49,950 nucleotides of DNA, taken from positions 1-49,950 of the forward strand of contig JAFPWV010000213.1 of NCBI GenBank assembly GCA_017412675.1. Reading direction: 5' to 3'. The notes below the pieces were generated by a model that was not told the origin of the DNA, searched no databases, and saw only the letters and a list, made by a program, of their open reading frames with translations. A program made the translations under genes and the position numbers. This document shows, piece by piece, positions 17,328 to 24,896 of the stretch. Position 1 is the first letter of the stretch. The number at the start of each line of letters is the position of its first letter. Origin of the DNA: Clostridia bacterium. Lineage in GTDB: Bacteria; Bacillota; Clostridia; Oscillospirales; CAG-272.

Positions 17328-18845
17328 ATGAACAAGAAAATCACGGCAATCCTGCTGGCGATCCTCATGATCGTCCCGGCGATGTTCACCGCGTGCTCGC
17401 AATCGACGGAAAACGCGTCGAACGGCGACACCGGCACCGCGACCGATGCGCAGACCCCCACCGCTGGCGGGGAAGAGATCGCCGAGACCGAACCGGAGCG
17501 TCTCTTCGCGGACGTCCCGGATTCCGATTTCGGCGGCGAAGACTTTTTGATCCTCTGCTCCTCGAACGCGGAGTACGGCGGCGTCAAGGATGACTTCTTC
17601 GCGGAAGAGCTCACCGGCGAAGCCATCAACGACGCGCGCTTCAACCGCAACGCCACCGTCGGCGACAAGCTGAACATCAAGATCGTCACCGATCCCGTCT
17701 CGACCGGTTCCGACGTCGGCAAGAACGCGATCACGACCGACGTGAAGAGCGGCACGGGCACCTACGACCTCGCGTTCTGCTGCGGCTACGCGACCTCTTC
17801 GCTCTCGACGAACGGCTACCTTTATAACCTGAAGAACGTCCCGTACATCGACCTCGAGAAGCCGTGGTGGGATCAGGTGGCGAATCAGGATCTCCAGATC
17901 CTCGGCCAGCTCTTCTACACGACGGGCGACATCTCCACCGCCGACAACGACGCGACGTACTGCATCATGTTCAACAAGCAGCTCATCAAGGACTATAACA
18001 TGCAGAGTCCTTACGATCTTGTCAGCGACGACAAGTGGACGATGGACAACTTCATCAACATGGCGGAGCAGGTGCACGAGGACACGAACGGCAACGGCAA
18101 GGTCGACCGCGACGACCTCTTCGGCGTCATGATCTGGGACGACTCCATGATGGGCGTCGTCAACTGCACGGGCGAGAAGTGCTGCACGGTCGGCGACGAC
18201 GGACTCCTGACGCTGACGATCTACTCCGAGAAGACGGTCGACGCCGTCACGAAGTTCCTCGACTTCGCGCTCCAGAAGGACATCGCGGACGCATACCAGC
18301 GGACCAACTGGGACGATACATGGCTCGTGACGAAGTTCTCGCAGAACGAGACCCTCTTCCTCATGCAGCTCATCCAGATCGTTCCGAAGATGCGTGAGAT
18401 GGAGAACGACTTCGGCATCCTCCCGTACTTCAAGTACGAGGAAGGCCAGAAGAACTACTACACGACGATCGGCTCCTGGCACTCTGTGTTCATGTGCGTT
18501 CCGAACAACGGCTGCGACCTGAACCGGACGGGCATCGTCACCGAATCCCTTGCGAACGAAGGTCTGTACGATCTGACGGTCGCGTACTATGAAAAGACCC
18601 TGGTCGGCAAGATGAGCCGCGACGAAGAGTCCGAAGCGATGCTCGACATCATCTTTGCGAACCGCGTCTTCGACATGGGCTGGTACTACGCGATCGGCGG
18701 GTACAACGAATCCGTCATGAACCTTCTCCGCAACTACAAGAACGACTTCACGTCGATGTACACCTCCGCGCAGAAGATGGCGAACAAGGTGCTGCAGAAG
18801 ACGAACGACGCGTTCCTCGAAGCCTATCAGGAAACAAATCCGTAA
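17328..18845 (+). CDS. Solute-binding lipoprotein, family paralogue 4
   Basis: A 505-residue lipoprotein, last of the three-gene cluster. Lipobox 'FTAC' gives Cys23; the family block 'EELTGEAINDARFNRNATVGDKLN' lies near residues 86-109; the EF-hand-like loop DTNGNGKVDRDD begins near residue 252, with Asn replacing two Asp but all ligand positions polar. AGGAGG stands six bases before the ATG. A strong intrinsic terminator follows directly. Like its paralogues it is a presumptive extracellular receptor whose permease must be encoded elsewhere. Confidence 0.85.
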   Translation: MNKKITAILLAILMIVPAMFTACSQSTENASNGDTGTATDAQTPTAGGEEIAETEPERLFADVPDSDFGGEDFLILCSSNAEYGGVKDDFFAEELTGEAINDARFNRNATVGDKLNIKIVTDPVSTGSDVGKNAITTDVKSGTGTYDLAFCCGYATSSLSTNGYLYNLKNVPYIDLEKPWWDQVANQDLQILGQLFYTTGDISTADNDATYCIMFNKQLIKDYNMQSPYDLVSDDKWTMDNFINMAEQVHEDTNGNGKVDRDDLFGVMIWDDSMMGVVNCTGEKCCTVGDDGLLTLTIYSEKTVDAVTKFLDFALQKDIADAYQRTNWDDTWLVTKFSQNETLFLMQLIQIVPKMREMENDFGILPYFKYEEGQKNYYTTIGSWHSVFMCVPNNGCDLNRTGIVTESLANEGLYDLTVAYYEKTLVGKMSRDEESEAMLDIIFANRVFDMGWYYAIGGYNESVMNLLRNYKNDFTSMYTSAQKMANKVLQKTNDAFLEAYQETNP

Positions 18846-18848
18846 ACG

Positions 18849-18886
18849 AAAAAAGAGCGTGCGGTATCCAAGCTGCACGCTTTTTT
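18849..18886. terminator. Bidirectional intrinsic terminator
   Basis: AGCGTGC (18856-18862) and GCACGCT (18875-18881) form a stem with A-tract on one side (18849-18854) and T-tract (18881-18886) on the other. It can end the lipoprotein operon rightward and the glycosyltransferase gene leftward. A second stem, GAGGCAGG/CCTGCCTC (about 18906-18938), followed by TTTTCTTC, lies beside it. Confidence 0.85.
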
Positions 18887-18944
18887 GCGTAATCGGAAGA
18901 TCAACAGAGGCAGGGTCCCGTCCGTCGGTTCCTGCCTCTTTTCT

Positions 18945-19712
18945 TCACTTTTTCCCGAAGAGCTTATATTTCCACGTCCCGAAATAGAACACCGGCAGCT
19001 TCATCATACGCTTGAAACGCCACGGCTCCTTCATGAGACGGTAGAACCACTCGAGCCCGAGCTTGATGAAGATCTTCGGCGCGCGCTTCACGATCCCGGC
19101 GTACCCGTCGAGCGAGCCGCCCAGACCGAGCAGCAGCGTCACGTCCGGCAGCTTCGCGCGGTTTTTGTAGATCCATTTCTCCTGCGTCGGCGCGCCGAGA
19201 CACACGAAGAGCACGTCTGCACGGGATTCGTTCACCCGCCGGATTGCCGCCTCGTTCTCTTCGCCGTCCTTCTTGAAGTACCCGTCGGCGCAGCCAGCGA
19301 AGGTCACGTCCGGGAACTCGGCGAGGATCGCCGCCTGTGCCGCCTCCGCCACGCCGGGCTTGCCGCCGAGGAAATAAACGCGGTACGGGCTGCCGTCCGG
19401 CTTTTTCATCCCGCCGATCTTTTCGAGGAGCGCGCGCCCGAGGTCGAACCCCGCCACGCGTCCGCCGGGGAAGGGCGTTCCGAGAATGCGTCCGGCCTTC
19501 ACGACGCCGATCCCGTCCGGCGTGATGAGCTCGGCGGAATTCACGATCTCCGAGAGCGCCGGATCCTCGACGCACGCCTGCACGATCTCGGAGTTCGGCG
19601 TGTAGAGCGCGGTCTGCGTCCCCGTGACGAGCGCGTCCGTCAGGCGGCTCAGGGCTTCCTCGAAGGTCACGGCGTCGAACTCCACGCCGCGGATGTTGAT
19701 TCGTTTTCTCAT
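18945..19712 (-). CDS. WecG/TagA/CpsF-family glycosyltransferase
   Basis: A 255-residue GT26 enzyme. TagA members add N-acetylmannosamine to undecaprenyl-PP-GlcNAc in wall teichoic acid or related surface-polymer synthesis at the inner membrane face. Visible residues: Asn40 in 'YTPNSEIV', catalytic Asp66 in 'ITPDGIGVV', 'FLGGKPGV' near 112 and 'VCLGAPTQEKWI' near 167, with the basic C-terminal membrane-binding tail 'GLEWFYRLMKEPWRFKRM'. GGGAGG upstream supports the start at 19712 rather than 19745. No other teichoic acid genes are nearby. It lies downstream of the ACP gene with a probable terminator between them. Confidence 0.88.
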   Translation of the reverse strand: MRKRINIRGVEFDAVTFEEALSRLTDALVTGTQTALYTPNSEIVQACVEDPALSEIVNSAELITPDGIGVVKAGRILGTPFPGGRVAGFDLGRALLEKIGGMKKPDGSPYRVYFLGGKPGVAEAAQAAILAEFPDVTFAGCADGYFKKDGEENEAAIRRVNESRADVLFVCLGAPTQEKWIYKNRAKLPDVTLLLGLGGSLDGYAGIVKRAPKIFIKLGLEWFYRLMKEPWRFKRMMKLPVFYFGTWKYKLFGKK

Positions 19713-19730
19713 GCTTCCTCCCGGTTCGTC

Positions 19731-19759
19731 AAAAAAACGTGCCAAAGCGACACGTTTTT
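19731..19759 (-). terminator. Hairpin between ACP and glycosyltransferase genes
   Basis: Minus-strand AAAACGTG and CACGTTTT form a stem of about eight pairs around a nine-base loop, followed by a T-run. It probably ends or attenuates transcription after the ACP gene. The A-tract on the other side makes it look bidirectional. Confidence 0.55.
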
Positions 19760-19784
19760 GCGCGGATATGAGCGCGGCGCAGAC

Positions 19785-20087
19785 TCATTCGTCGTCGTCT
19801 TCGTCTTCTTCGTCGTCTTCCTCGTCTTCGGATTCCTCTTCGTTCTCCGCTTCCGAGGCGTAGTCCGTCGCTTTTTCGAGGTATTCGACGACGTCGCCGA
19901 CGGTCAGAAACGTCGTGACATCATCATCGGCGATCTCGATGCCGAATTTCTCTTCGCAGATCAGAACGAGGTCCGCGAGCTCGAGGGAATTGATCCCGAG
20001 ATCGCTCACCAGCTCCGCTTCTTCGGTAATATCGTCTTCGTTGACGGACAGCTCGGTGACGAGCAGATTTTTGACGGTCTCAAACAT
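19785..20087 (-). CDS. Acyl carrier protein with polyacidic C-terminal tail
   Basis: A 100-residue protein. Residues 1-78 are a complete ACP four-helix domain with the phosphopantetheine site 'DLGINSLELADL' (Ser34). ACPs carry acyl groups as 4'-phosphopantetheine thioesters in fatty-acid, lipid or polyketide synthesis. Residues 79-100 are an unusual tail of almost only Glu and Asp (with Ser, Asn and Ala), absent from standard ACPs of about 75-80 residues. AAGGAG lies about 11 bases upstream of the ATG at 20087, and a consensus promoter lies further up. No fatty-acid synthesis genes are adjacent, so a specialised carrier role is possible; a housekeeping AcpP is the alternative. Confidence 0.85.
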   Translation of the reverse strand: MFETVKNLLVTELSVNEDDITEEAELVSDLGINSLELADLVLICEEKFGIEIADDDVTTFLTVGDVVEYLEKATDYASEAENEEESEDEEDDEEDEDDDE

Positions 20088-20150
20088 GGGGGCACACACT
20101 CCTTCCGGAAATTGATGAAAAATCGCGTAATATAGACAACTCAGTACCTT

Positions 20151-20179
20151 ATTATAAGCCCTCCGGCCTCCCGTGTCAA
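20151..20179 (-). promoter_or_regulatory. Sigma-A promoter for the ACP gene
   Basis: On the minus strand perfect TTGACA (20174-20179) and TATAAT (20151-20156) with 17-bp spacing, about 60 bp before the ACP start. It is divergent from the promoter at 20222. Confidence 0.85.
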
Positions 20180-20221
20180 GATATTTCGGAAACAAAAATA
20201 AAAATAATCTATAAACAAGTC

Positions 20222-20250
20222 TTGAAAACCGCGCGCCTTTCCGCTATAAT
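20222..20250 (+). promoter_or_regulatory. Sigma-A promoter for the isomerase-like gene
   Basis: TTGAAA (20222-20227) and TATAAT (20245-20250), spacer 17 bp, 52 bp upstream of the ATG at 20303. Confidence 0.8.
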
Positions 20251-20302
20251 AGAGGGAGAAAAATACAGCTTCGGCTGAAAACCCCGACAAGGAGAGATCA
20301 AC

Positions 20303-21160
20303 ATGAAAACAAGCGTTACTTCCTACAGCTTCGGCGGCTATTTCGCACCCGAGAAGCTCGGCTACCTCGGCATCATCGACAAGGCGAAGGAATTCGGCTT
20401 CGACGGCATCGAATATGTCGACGGCGGCTACATGGGCGAGCCCGACGCGGCCAAGAAGATCAAGGAGCGCGCAGCGGAGCAGGGCATCGAAGTCGCCACC
20501 TTTGCCGTCGGCGCAAATTTCCTGCAGACCGATCCCGCGAAGATGAAGGACGAGATCGCCCGCGTCTGCAAGCTCGTCGATTTCGCGGCAGAGGCCGGCG
20601 CGAAGCTCCTCCGTCACGACGTGACCGGCGGCTTCGGTTCGTCCCGCAAGCACTCCCGCGGCTATGACAACGCCATCGCGATCGTCGCCGACGGCATCCG
20701 CGAGGTCACGAAGTACGCGGAGCAGAAGGGCGTCAGGACGATGACCGAGAACCACGGCTACTTCTCCCAGGATGCGGCCCGCGTGGAAAAGCTCATCAAT
20801 ACCGTTGCGCACGATAACTTCGGCGCGCTCGTCGACCTCGGCAACTTCATGTGCGCGGACGAGGATCCGTCCCTCTCCGTCTCCATCATGGCTCCCTACG
20901 CCTTCCATGTCCACGCGAAGGACTTCCACTGGAAATCCGGCATGGACGTCAACCCCGGCGCGGGCTGGTTCCAGACGAGAGCGGGCAACTACCTCCGCGG
21001 CGCGATCATCGGCCACGGCGAAGCGAAGATCTATCAGAGCATCCAGACCCTCAAGCGCAATGGCTACGACGGCTTCGTCACGGTCGAATTCGAGGGCATG
21101 GAGGACAATCTCAAGGGCATCCAGCTCGGTCTTCAGAACCTGAAGCGCTTCATCGGCTGA
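20303..21160 (+). CDS. Sugar phosphate isomerase/epimerase-like TIM-barrel protein
   Basis: A 285-residue AP-endonuclease-2/xylose-isomerase-like barrel, cytosolic. Likely metal ligands in order: Glu of 'MTENHGYF' (about 150), Asp of 'LVDLGNFM' (about 180), His of 'FHVHAKDF' (about 207) and Glu of 'VTVEFEGME' (about 260). Family members isomerise or epimerise sugars, inosose or hydroxypyruvate; the specific reaction cannot be read from sequence. AAGGAG lies nine bases before the ATG. The hypothetical membrane-anchored protein follows after 13 bp, so they probably share a transcript. Confidence 0.8.
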   Translation: MKTSVTSYSFGGYFAPEKLGYLGIIDKAKEFGFDGIEYVDGGYMGEPDAAKKIKERAAEQGIEVATFAVGANFLQTDPAKMKDEIARVCKLVDFAAEAGAKLLRHDVTGGFGSSRKHSRGYDNAIAIVADGIREVTKYAEQKGVRTMTENHGYFSQDAARVEKLINTVAHDNFGALVDLGNFMCADEDPSLSVSIMAPYAFHVHAKDFHWKSGMDVNPGAGWFQTRAGNYLRGAIIGHGEAKIYQSIQTLKRNGYDGFVTVEFEGMEDNLKGIQLGLQNLKRFIG

Positions 21161-21173
21161 GGAGCATGACGTC

Positions 21174-21842
21174 ATGACGGAGATAACGCCGGATGCGGCG
21201 AAGAAAAAGAAGAAAAAGAGGCTCATCATCGTGCTCTGCGCCGTGACGCTGCTCGCGGCCGTGAGCTGGGTGCTGACCTCCTTCCCGGACCTGTTTGCCG
21301 GCGGAAAAAAGAACTCCGGTGTGACCACGATGTATTCCGACCGCAACATCAGCTATATCTTCTACGAGTCCGACTACGACCTCGACCCGACGACGGACGG
21401 GGACTACATGCAGATGGACCGGCAGCTCTGGTATAAGGAAGGCAATCTGGCGATCGGCGGAGAGCTCGACGAGAGCGCGTGGATCGACTATAATGCCGCC
21501 GTCCGGTTCTTCGTGCGGTACTTTTCCGCCGCCATCGCCGGGGACGCCGAAACGTACAACACGTTCTTCACCGAGCGGTATTACCGCGACAACAAGCCCT
21601 ACGACCGGTTCGCGCCGCAGCGGATCTACGACATGCACGTCGAAGAGCTGTCCGAAACGGTGAACGGCGACGGATCGACGGTCTGGACGTTCAACGTGGA
21701 ATACCGGATCATGAAGAACGACGGCTCGTTCCGCAACGACATCCCGTCGGACGGCTCGAAGAAGCTCCGGTTCACGCTGATCGGCGACACGGCCGGGAAC
21801 GTCAAAATCGACGCAATCGATTATTACAAAAGGGCGAATTAA
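21174..21842 (+). CDS. Hypothetical single-pass membrane-anchored protein
   Basis: A 222-residue protein I do not recognise. It begins with a short polar segment and a lysine cluster (KKKKKK near residue 10), then one hydrophobic helix (about residues 16-34), so the rest (about 35-222) is predicted outside the cell. The outer part is rich in Tyr, Asp and Phe, with 'YNAAVRFFVRYFSAAIAGDAETYNTFF' spread over about 108-134, a pattern seen in NTF2-like or peptide-binding accessory domains, but this is only an impression. GGAG lies seven bases or so upstream. It lies 13 bp behind the isomerase-like gene. Confidence 0.7.
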   Translation: MTEITPDAAKKKKKKRLIIVLCAVTLLAAVSWVLTSFPDLFAGGKKNSGVTTMYSDRNISYIFYESDYDLDPTTDGDYMQMDRQLWYKEGNLAIGGELDESAWIDYNAAVRFFVRYFSAAIAGDAETYNTFFTERYYRDNKPYDRFAPQRIYDMHVEELSETVNGDGSTVWTFNVEYRIMKNDGSFRNDIPSDGSKKLRFTLIGDTAGNVKIDAIDYYKRAN

Positions 21843-21880
21843 ACAAGCCGTGCTGTTGAAAACAGTAGTAAAGTTTTGGT

Positions 21881-22010
21881 CGAGCTTTTTCAAAAGCTCG
21901 CAGGGTGTCGGGGCAGCGCCCTGACCCGCACTCCGCAGAGTGCGGAACACCCGGGACTTGCAATGAGTTCCTCTTTTGGTACTTTTCTCCTCGATAAAGG
22001 AGAAAAGTAC
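21881..22010. repeat. Intergenic hairpin cluster before the maturase gene
   Basis: The 255-bp gap 21843-22097 contains three palindromes: CGAGCTTTT/AAAAGCTCG (21881-21900), GCACTCCGCAGAGTGC (about 21930-21945), and GTACTTTTCTCCT/AGGAGAAAAGTAC (21979-22010, 13-bp perfect arms, six-base loop). The words resemble intergenic repeats that I have seen in other Clostridia, so this is likely a dispersed noncoding element; the last hairpin could also act as a transcript-end structure. Confidence 0.55.
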
Positions 22011-22097
22011 AGCGATATGGAAAGATAAACCGAATGGCTGTCGCTTTTCTCCCGATATGAGTGAATGCGGCAGCCCCGTTTTTGAAAGGAGTCCGCC

Positions 22098-23225
22098 ATG
22101 CCCCCGCTCTCCGTCCTCATCAAGCCCGCGTCGGGCCTGTGCAACATGCGCTGCCGCTACTGCTTTTACGCGGACGTGACGGAGCACCGTCAGATTCCCT
22201 CCTACGGCATCATGACCGCGGAGACGACGGACGCGCTCGTCAGGCAGGCGTTTGCATTTGCCTCCGGGAGCGCGGCCTTTGCGTTTCAGGGCGGGGAACC
22301 GACGCTCGCGGGCGCGGACTATTACCGCCATTTCATCGACGCGGTCGAGCGGTACAACAAGAAGCACATCCCCGTGCGCTACGCGATGCAGACCAACGGC
22401 TATGACCTTCCGGATGAGCTGCTCGAGATCCTCCGATCGCATCATTTCCTCGTCGGCGTTTCCCTCGACGGGACCGGCGCGATCCACGATGCCGCGCGCG
22501 TCGACGCATCCGGCGAAGGGACCTTCCGGCGCGTCACGAAGAACATCGCCAGGCTCCGGGACGCGGGTATCGAATACAACATCCTCACCGTCGTGACGAA
22601 CAGAACGGCAAAGGAGATCTCCACCGTCTATAACTTCCTCCGGAGCCGCGGGTACCGGTACGTCCAGTTCATCCGCCACGTCGACGGCTTCGGGGACACG
22701 GAGGAGCCTTCCGTCTGGTCGCTGACGCCGGAGCGGTATCTGAATTTCCTCAAAACGGCGTTCGGCTATTATTATGACGACATCCTCGCCGGGAAGTACA
22801 TGAGTGTGCGCGAATTCGATAATTTCGTCATGCTCGCGGCGGGGAGGCCGGCCGAGTGCTGCGGGATGAACGGCGTCTGCCCGGCGAACCTCGTCGTTGA
22901 AGCGGACGGCGGCGCGTATCCGTGCGATTTCTACGTCCTCGACGAATGGAAACTCGGGAATGTGCGCGACACCGGCATCCGGGAGCTGCTCGAATCGGAC
23001 ACGGCGAAGCGGTTCCGCGCGCGGTCGCACAAGATCGACGAAAAGTGCCGCTCGTGCCGGTGGTTCCGGCTGTGCTACGGCGGATGCGCGCGCTACCGGG
23101 AGCCCGCCGGGGAGGACGGACTGCGGCTTAGCAAATACTGCGAGAGCTGGCAGGCGTTCTTCGAGTGGGCCGCCCCGAAGCTCATGACGCTCGCGCGGAT
23201 GGCGCAGGAGGGACGAATTAGATGA
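22098..23225 (+). CDS. Anaerobic sulfatase-maturase-type radical SAM/SPASM enzyme
   Basis: A 375-residue radical SAM protein. The SAM cluster motif CxxxCxxC is 'CNMRCRYC' at residues 15-22, followed by a SPASM domain with further Cys in 'CCGMNGVCPAN' (about 254-263), 'YPCDFYVLDEW' (about 275-285) and 'CRSCRWFRLCYGGC' (about 316-330) for two auxiliary [4Fe-4S] clusters. anSME enzymes oxidise the active-site Cys or Ser of sulfatases to formylglycine in the cytosol under anaerobic conditions. No sulfatase is encoded in this window, so the target lies elsewhere. The gene is flanked on both sides by noncoding repeat elements. Start supported by AAAGGAG at about 22084. Confidence 0.88.
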   Translation: MPPLSVLIKPASGLCNMRCRYCFYADVTEHRQIPSYGIMTAETTDALVRQAFAFASGSAAFAFQGGEPTLAGADYYRHFIDAVERYNKKHIPVRYAMQTNGYDLPDELLEILRSHHFLVGVSLDGTGAIHDAARVDASGEGTFRRVTKNIARLRDAGIEYNILTVVTNRTAKEISTVYNFLRSRGYRYVQFIRHVDGFGDTEEPSVWSLTPERYLNFLKTAFGYYYDDILAGKYMSVREFDNFVMLAAGRPAECCGMNGVCPANLVVEADGGAYPCDFYVLDEWKLGNVRDTGIRELLESDTAKRFRARSHKIDEKCRSCRWFRLCYGGCARYREPAGEDGLRLSKYCESWQAFFEWAAPKLMTLARMAQEGRIR

Positions 23226-23229
23226 AAGA

Positions 23230-23605
23230 GCGGGGGAGGAACTTTTTGAAAAATGTTTCCTCCCCCGCGCCCCCTCTTCAAAAACTTTAAATGGGTTATG
23301 CGGCAGGCTGCGGCGGTCGTGCAGTTTGGGCCCATTTTCTTTTTTACGGAAATTCGTAAATTCGTATTGACAAAGTCCTCTACACGAAAAAGACCTACTG
23401 CATCCCCGCTCACCGTGTGCAGGGCATCGTCATGCTCCTCGCCGGGATCAACGACCTGATGGACGGGACATGGGGATAAAAAGAGAAGGCTGACCCCCTT
23501 ACCGCACAGCACGATATTGGGACAGCTTTGCTCATTCCATCAAGTTTTTTGAAGAGGGGGTCCGGGGGAGGAAGCTTTTTTCCAAAAAAGTTCCTCCCCC
23601 GTCTT
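23230..23605. repeat. GGGGGAGGAAC inverted-repeat element
   Basis: The 393-bp gap 23226-23618 is bounded by inverted copies about 57 bp long. The left begins GGGGGAGGAACTTTTTG and continues to CCCCTCTTCAAAAACTTT (about 23233-23290). The right runs AAGTTTTTTGAAGAGGGGG to AAAAGTTCCTCCCCC (about 23544-23600). Each arm is itself a hairpin (GGGGGAGGAA/TTCCTCCCCC). The interior holds a short stop-bounded reading frame described separately. Mobile or transcription-terminating function is not shown. Confidence 0.7.
23360..23479 (+). pseudogene. Possible gene remnant inside the repeat element
   Basis: Thirty-nine sense codons between in-frame stops, reading through '...VLYTKKTYCIPAHRVQGIVML...' to '...INDLMDGTWG', in codons like those of real genes here but with no start codon or ribosome-binding site. 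It could be the tail of a gene captured by the element. I do not recognise the family; chance is possible for a frame this short. Confidence 0.25.
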
Positions 23606-23618
23606 ATCAACCCCCAAC

Positions 23619-24047
23619 TCACATATCCTCCGTCCAGTTCCGTGCCTCGTCGGCGATGGCCTCGTACAGCCAGGTCATGACCTCGGCCGGGAGGGCGCCT
23701 TCGATGTACGCCGACTCGATATGCCAGCGCAGATAGGTGATGTACGGCATCATGATTTTGAGATAGTGCCAGTCGAGCTGGCCTTCGATCACCTTCGAGA
23801 AGAGGGTGGTCTTTGATTTTTCGTCGAGCAGCGGGATGAGGTGCTCCATCAGCCCGAATGCCGCGCTGTTCTCCAGATTGTCGAAGGATGCGTTCGCCAG
23901 CGCCTCCGCCGTCAGCCGGTCGTTGAGATACGCGGAGAGGTCCACGATCTTCGAGATGTCCACGCCCTGTTCCTTCAGCTGCTCGGAAATCCGCTCCAGA
24001 GAGGCGGTCGAGAACACGCCCTCCTGCTTGTTCTGATCCCGGTCCAT
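23619..24047 (-). CDS. Hypothetical 142-residue soluble protein
   Basis: I do not recognise a family. The sequence is helical in character and acidic, with an amphipathic N-terminal part ('SLERISEQLKEQGVDISKIV', about 16-35) and a Trp/Tyr-rich C-terminal half ('LDWHYLKIMMPYITYLRWHIE', split across about 90-111, and 'MTWLYEAIADEARNWTEDM' at the end). No signal peptide or membrane helix. GAGGTG stands a few bases upstream of the ATG and a good promoter precedes it, so it is very likely expressed. It sits between the repeat element and the ribosomal protein operon on the same strand. Confidence 0.75.
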   Translation of the reverse strand: MDRDQNKQEGVFSTASLERISEQLKEQGVDISKIVDLSAYLNDRLTAEALANASFDNLENSAAFGLMEHLIPLLDEKSKTTLFSKVIEGQLDWHYLKIMMPYITYLRWHIESAYIEGALPAEVMTWLYEAIADEARNWTEDM

Positions 24048-24083
24048 TCTTCACACCTCGCGTTTTGATAGAATTCTACCGTT

Positions 24084-24112
24084 ATTATAAACCGGATCGC
24101 GGGCGAAGTCAA
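24084..24112 (-). promoter_or_regulatory. Sigma-A promoter for the 142-residue hypothetical gene
   Basis: Minus-strand TTGACT (24107-24112) and TATAAT (24084-24089), 17-bp spacer, 37 bp before the ATG at 24047. Confidence 0.75.
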
Positions 24113-24132
24113 GAGGGAAACGCGCGGATTCA

Positions 24133-24166
24133 ACACAAAACGCCCGGCGGATGACCGTCAGGCGTC
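24133..24166 (-). terminator. Terminator of the rplU-prp-rpmA operon
   Basis: On the minus strand ACGCCTGACGG, a four-base loop and CCGCCGGGCGT form a stem (with G-U pairs), followed by TTTTGTGTT. It lies 44 bp after the rpmA stop. Confidence 0.75.
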
Positions 24167-24209
24167 GTTGTGACTATGAAACAGGGGACCAGCTTGTCCG
24201 GCGCTGCGC

Positions 24210-24488
24210 TTATTCCGCGTAGACGCTGACCTGTCTTCTGCCGTTCGCAATGTTCTCGAACTTGACCTTGCCGTCGATGAGGGCGAACAGGGTGTCGTCA
24301 GAACCGCGGCCGACATTGTTGCCGGGATGGATGTGCGTGCCTCTCTGGCGGATGATGATGTTGCCTGCGAGAACGGCAGTGCCGTCCGCTTTCTTCACAC
24401 CGAGTCTCTGCGCGCGGGAATCGCGGCCGTTCTTGGTGGAACCAACGCCTTTCTTGTGGGCGAAGAACTGTAAACCGATACGGATCAT
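24210..24488 (-). CDS. rpmA: 50S ribosomal protein L27 with cleavable N-terminus
   Basis: A 92-residue L27 of the large ribosomal subunit, near the peptidyl-transferase centre. It starts '[21 protein letters not shown]': the 'LQFF' before Ala10 is the Firmicutes-type extension that must be removed by the Prp protease before L27 can function. The rest ('[16 protein letters not shown]', '[25 protein letters not shown]') is canonical. It is last in the rplU-prp-rpmA operon, 27 bp behind prp, with a terminator downstream. Confidence 0.97.
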   Translation of the reverse strand: MIRIGLQFFAHKKGVGSTKNGRDSRAQRLGVKKADGTAVLAGNIIIRQRGTHIHPGNNVGRGSDDTLFALIDGKVKFENIANGRRQVSVYAE

Positions 24489-24515
24489 TTGTTATTTCCT
24501 CCATTCATTCTGCCG

Positions 24516-24866
24516 TCATTCTTCGGCGGTATCCACTTCGAGATAATCGTAATACTCTTCCACGAGGTCGTTCAGCTGGTAGAAATACCCCTGAATGAGC
24601 CCTGACGCCGCGAAACGCTTCTTCTCGTCGCTCTCGTATTCCGGGAGGGCGGAGCGGCATTTCACCGTCACATAGGTGGTCTCGTCGTCGATCGTGTAAT
24701 CGACGGGGCAGTCGTACGCGAGCTCGAGGGTGTTCATGATCAGCATGGTCATGGCGGAGACGGCGGAGCAGAGGATATCGTCTCCCTCCTCGCCGAAGCC
24801 CGTATGACCGGATTCACGGAACCCCCAGAACACACCGTTCCTGCGGAGAAATGTGATTTTCGTCAT
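24516..24866 (-). CDS. prp: Ribosomal-processing cysteine protease Prp
   Basis: A 116-residue protease placed, as usual in Firmicutes, between L21 and L27. The catalytic pair is His21 ('SGHTGFGEEGDD') and Cys33 ('ILCSAVSAM'). Prp cleaves the N-terminal extension of L27, which is present in the adjacent gene, so enzyme and substrate are co-encoded. CAGGTG lies before the ATG at 24866; the longer reading from 24896 would run back to the L21 stop and has no ribosome-binding site. C-terminus is acidic and Tyr-rich. Confidence 0.95.
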   Translation of the reverse strand: MTKITFLRRNGVFWGFRESGHTGFGEEGDDILCSAVSAMTMLIMNTLELAYDCPVDYTIDDETTYVTVKCRSALPEYESDEKKRFAASGLIQGYFYQLNDLVEEYYDYLEVDTAEE

Positions 24867-24896
24867 GGAATGCACCTGCCGGCGGCGGCTTGTCAA

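Noticed and set aside
18885..20135. Plus-strand 416-codon frame opposite the glycosyltransferase and ACP genes
   Set aside because: The minus-strand genes have clear families and ribosome-binding sites; the plus frame is Arg/Val/Asp-rich antisense.
21998..22097. A riboswitch ahead of the radical SAM maturase
   Set aside because: The hairpins lack a following T-tract near the start codon and resemble dispersed repeat words, so a regulatory RNA is not supported.
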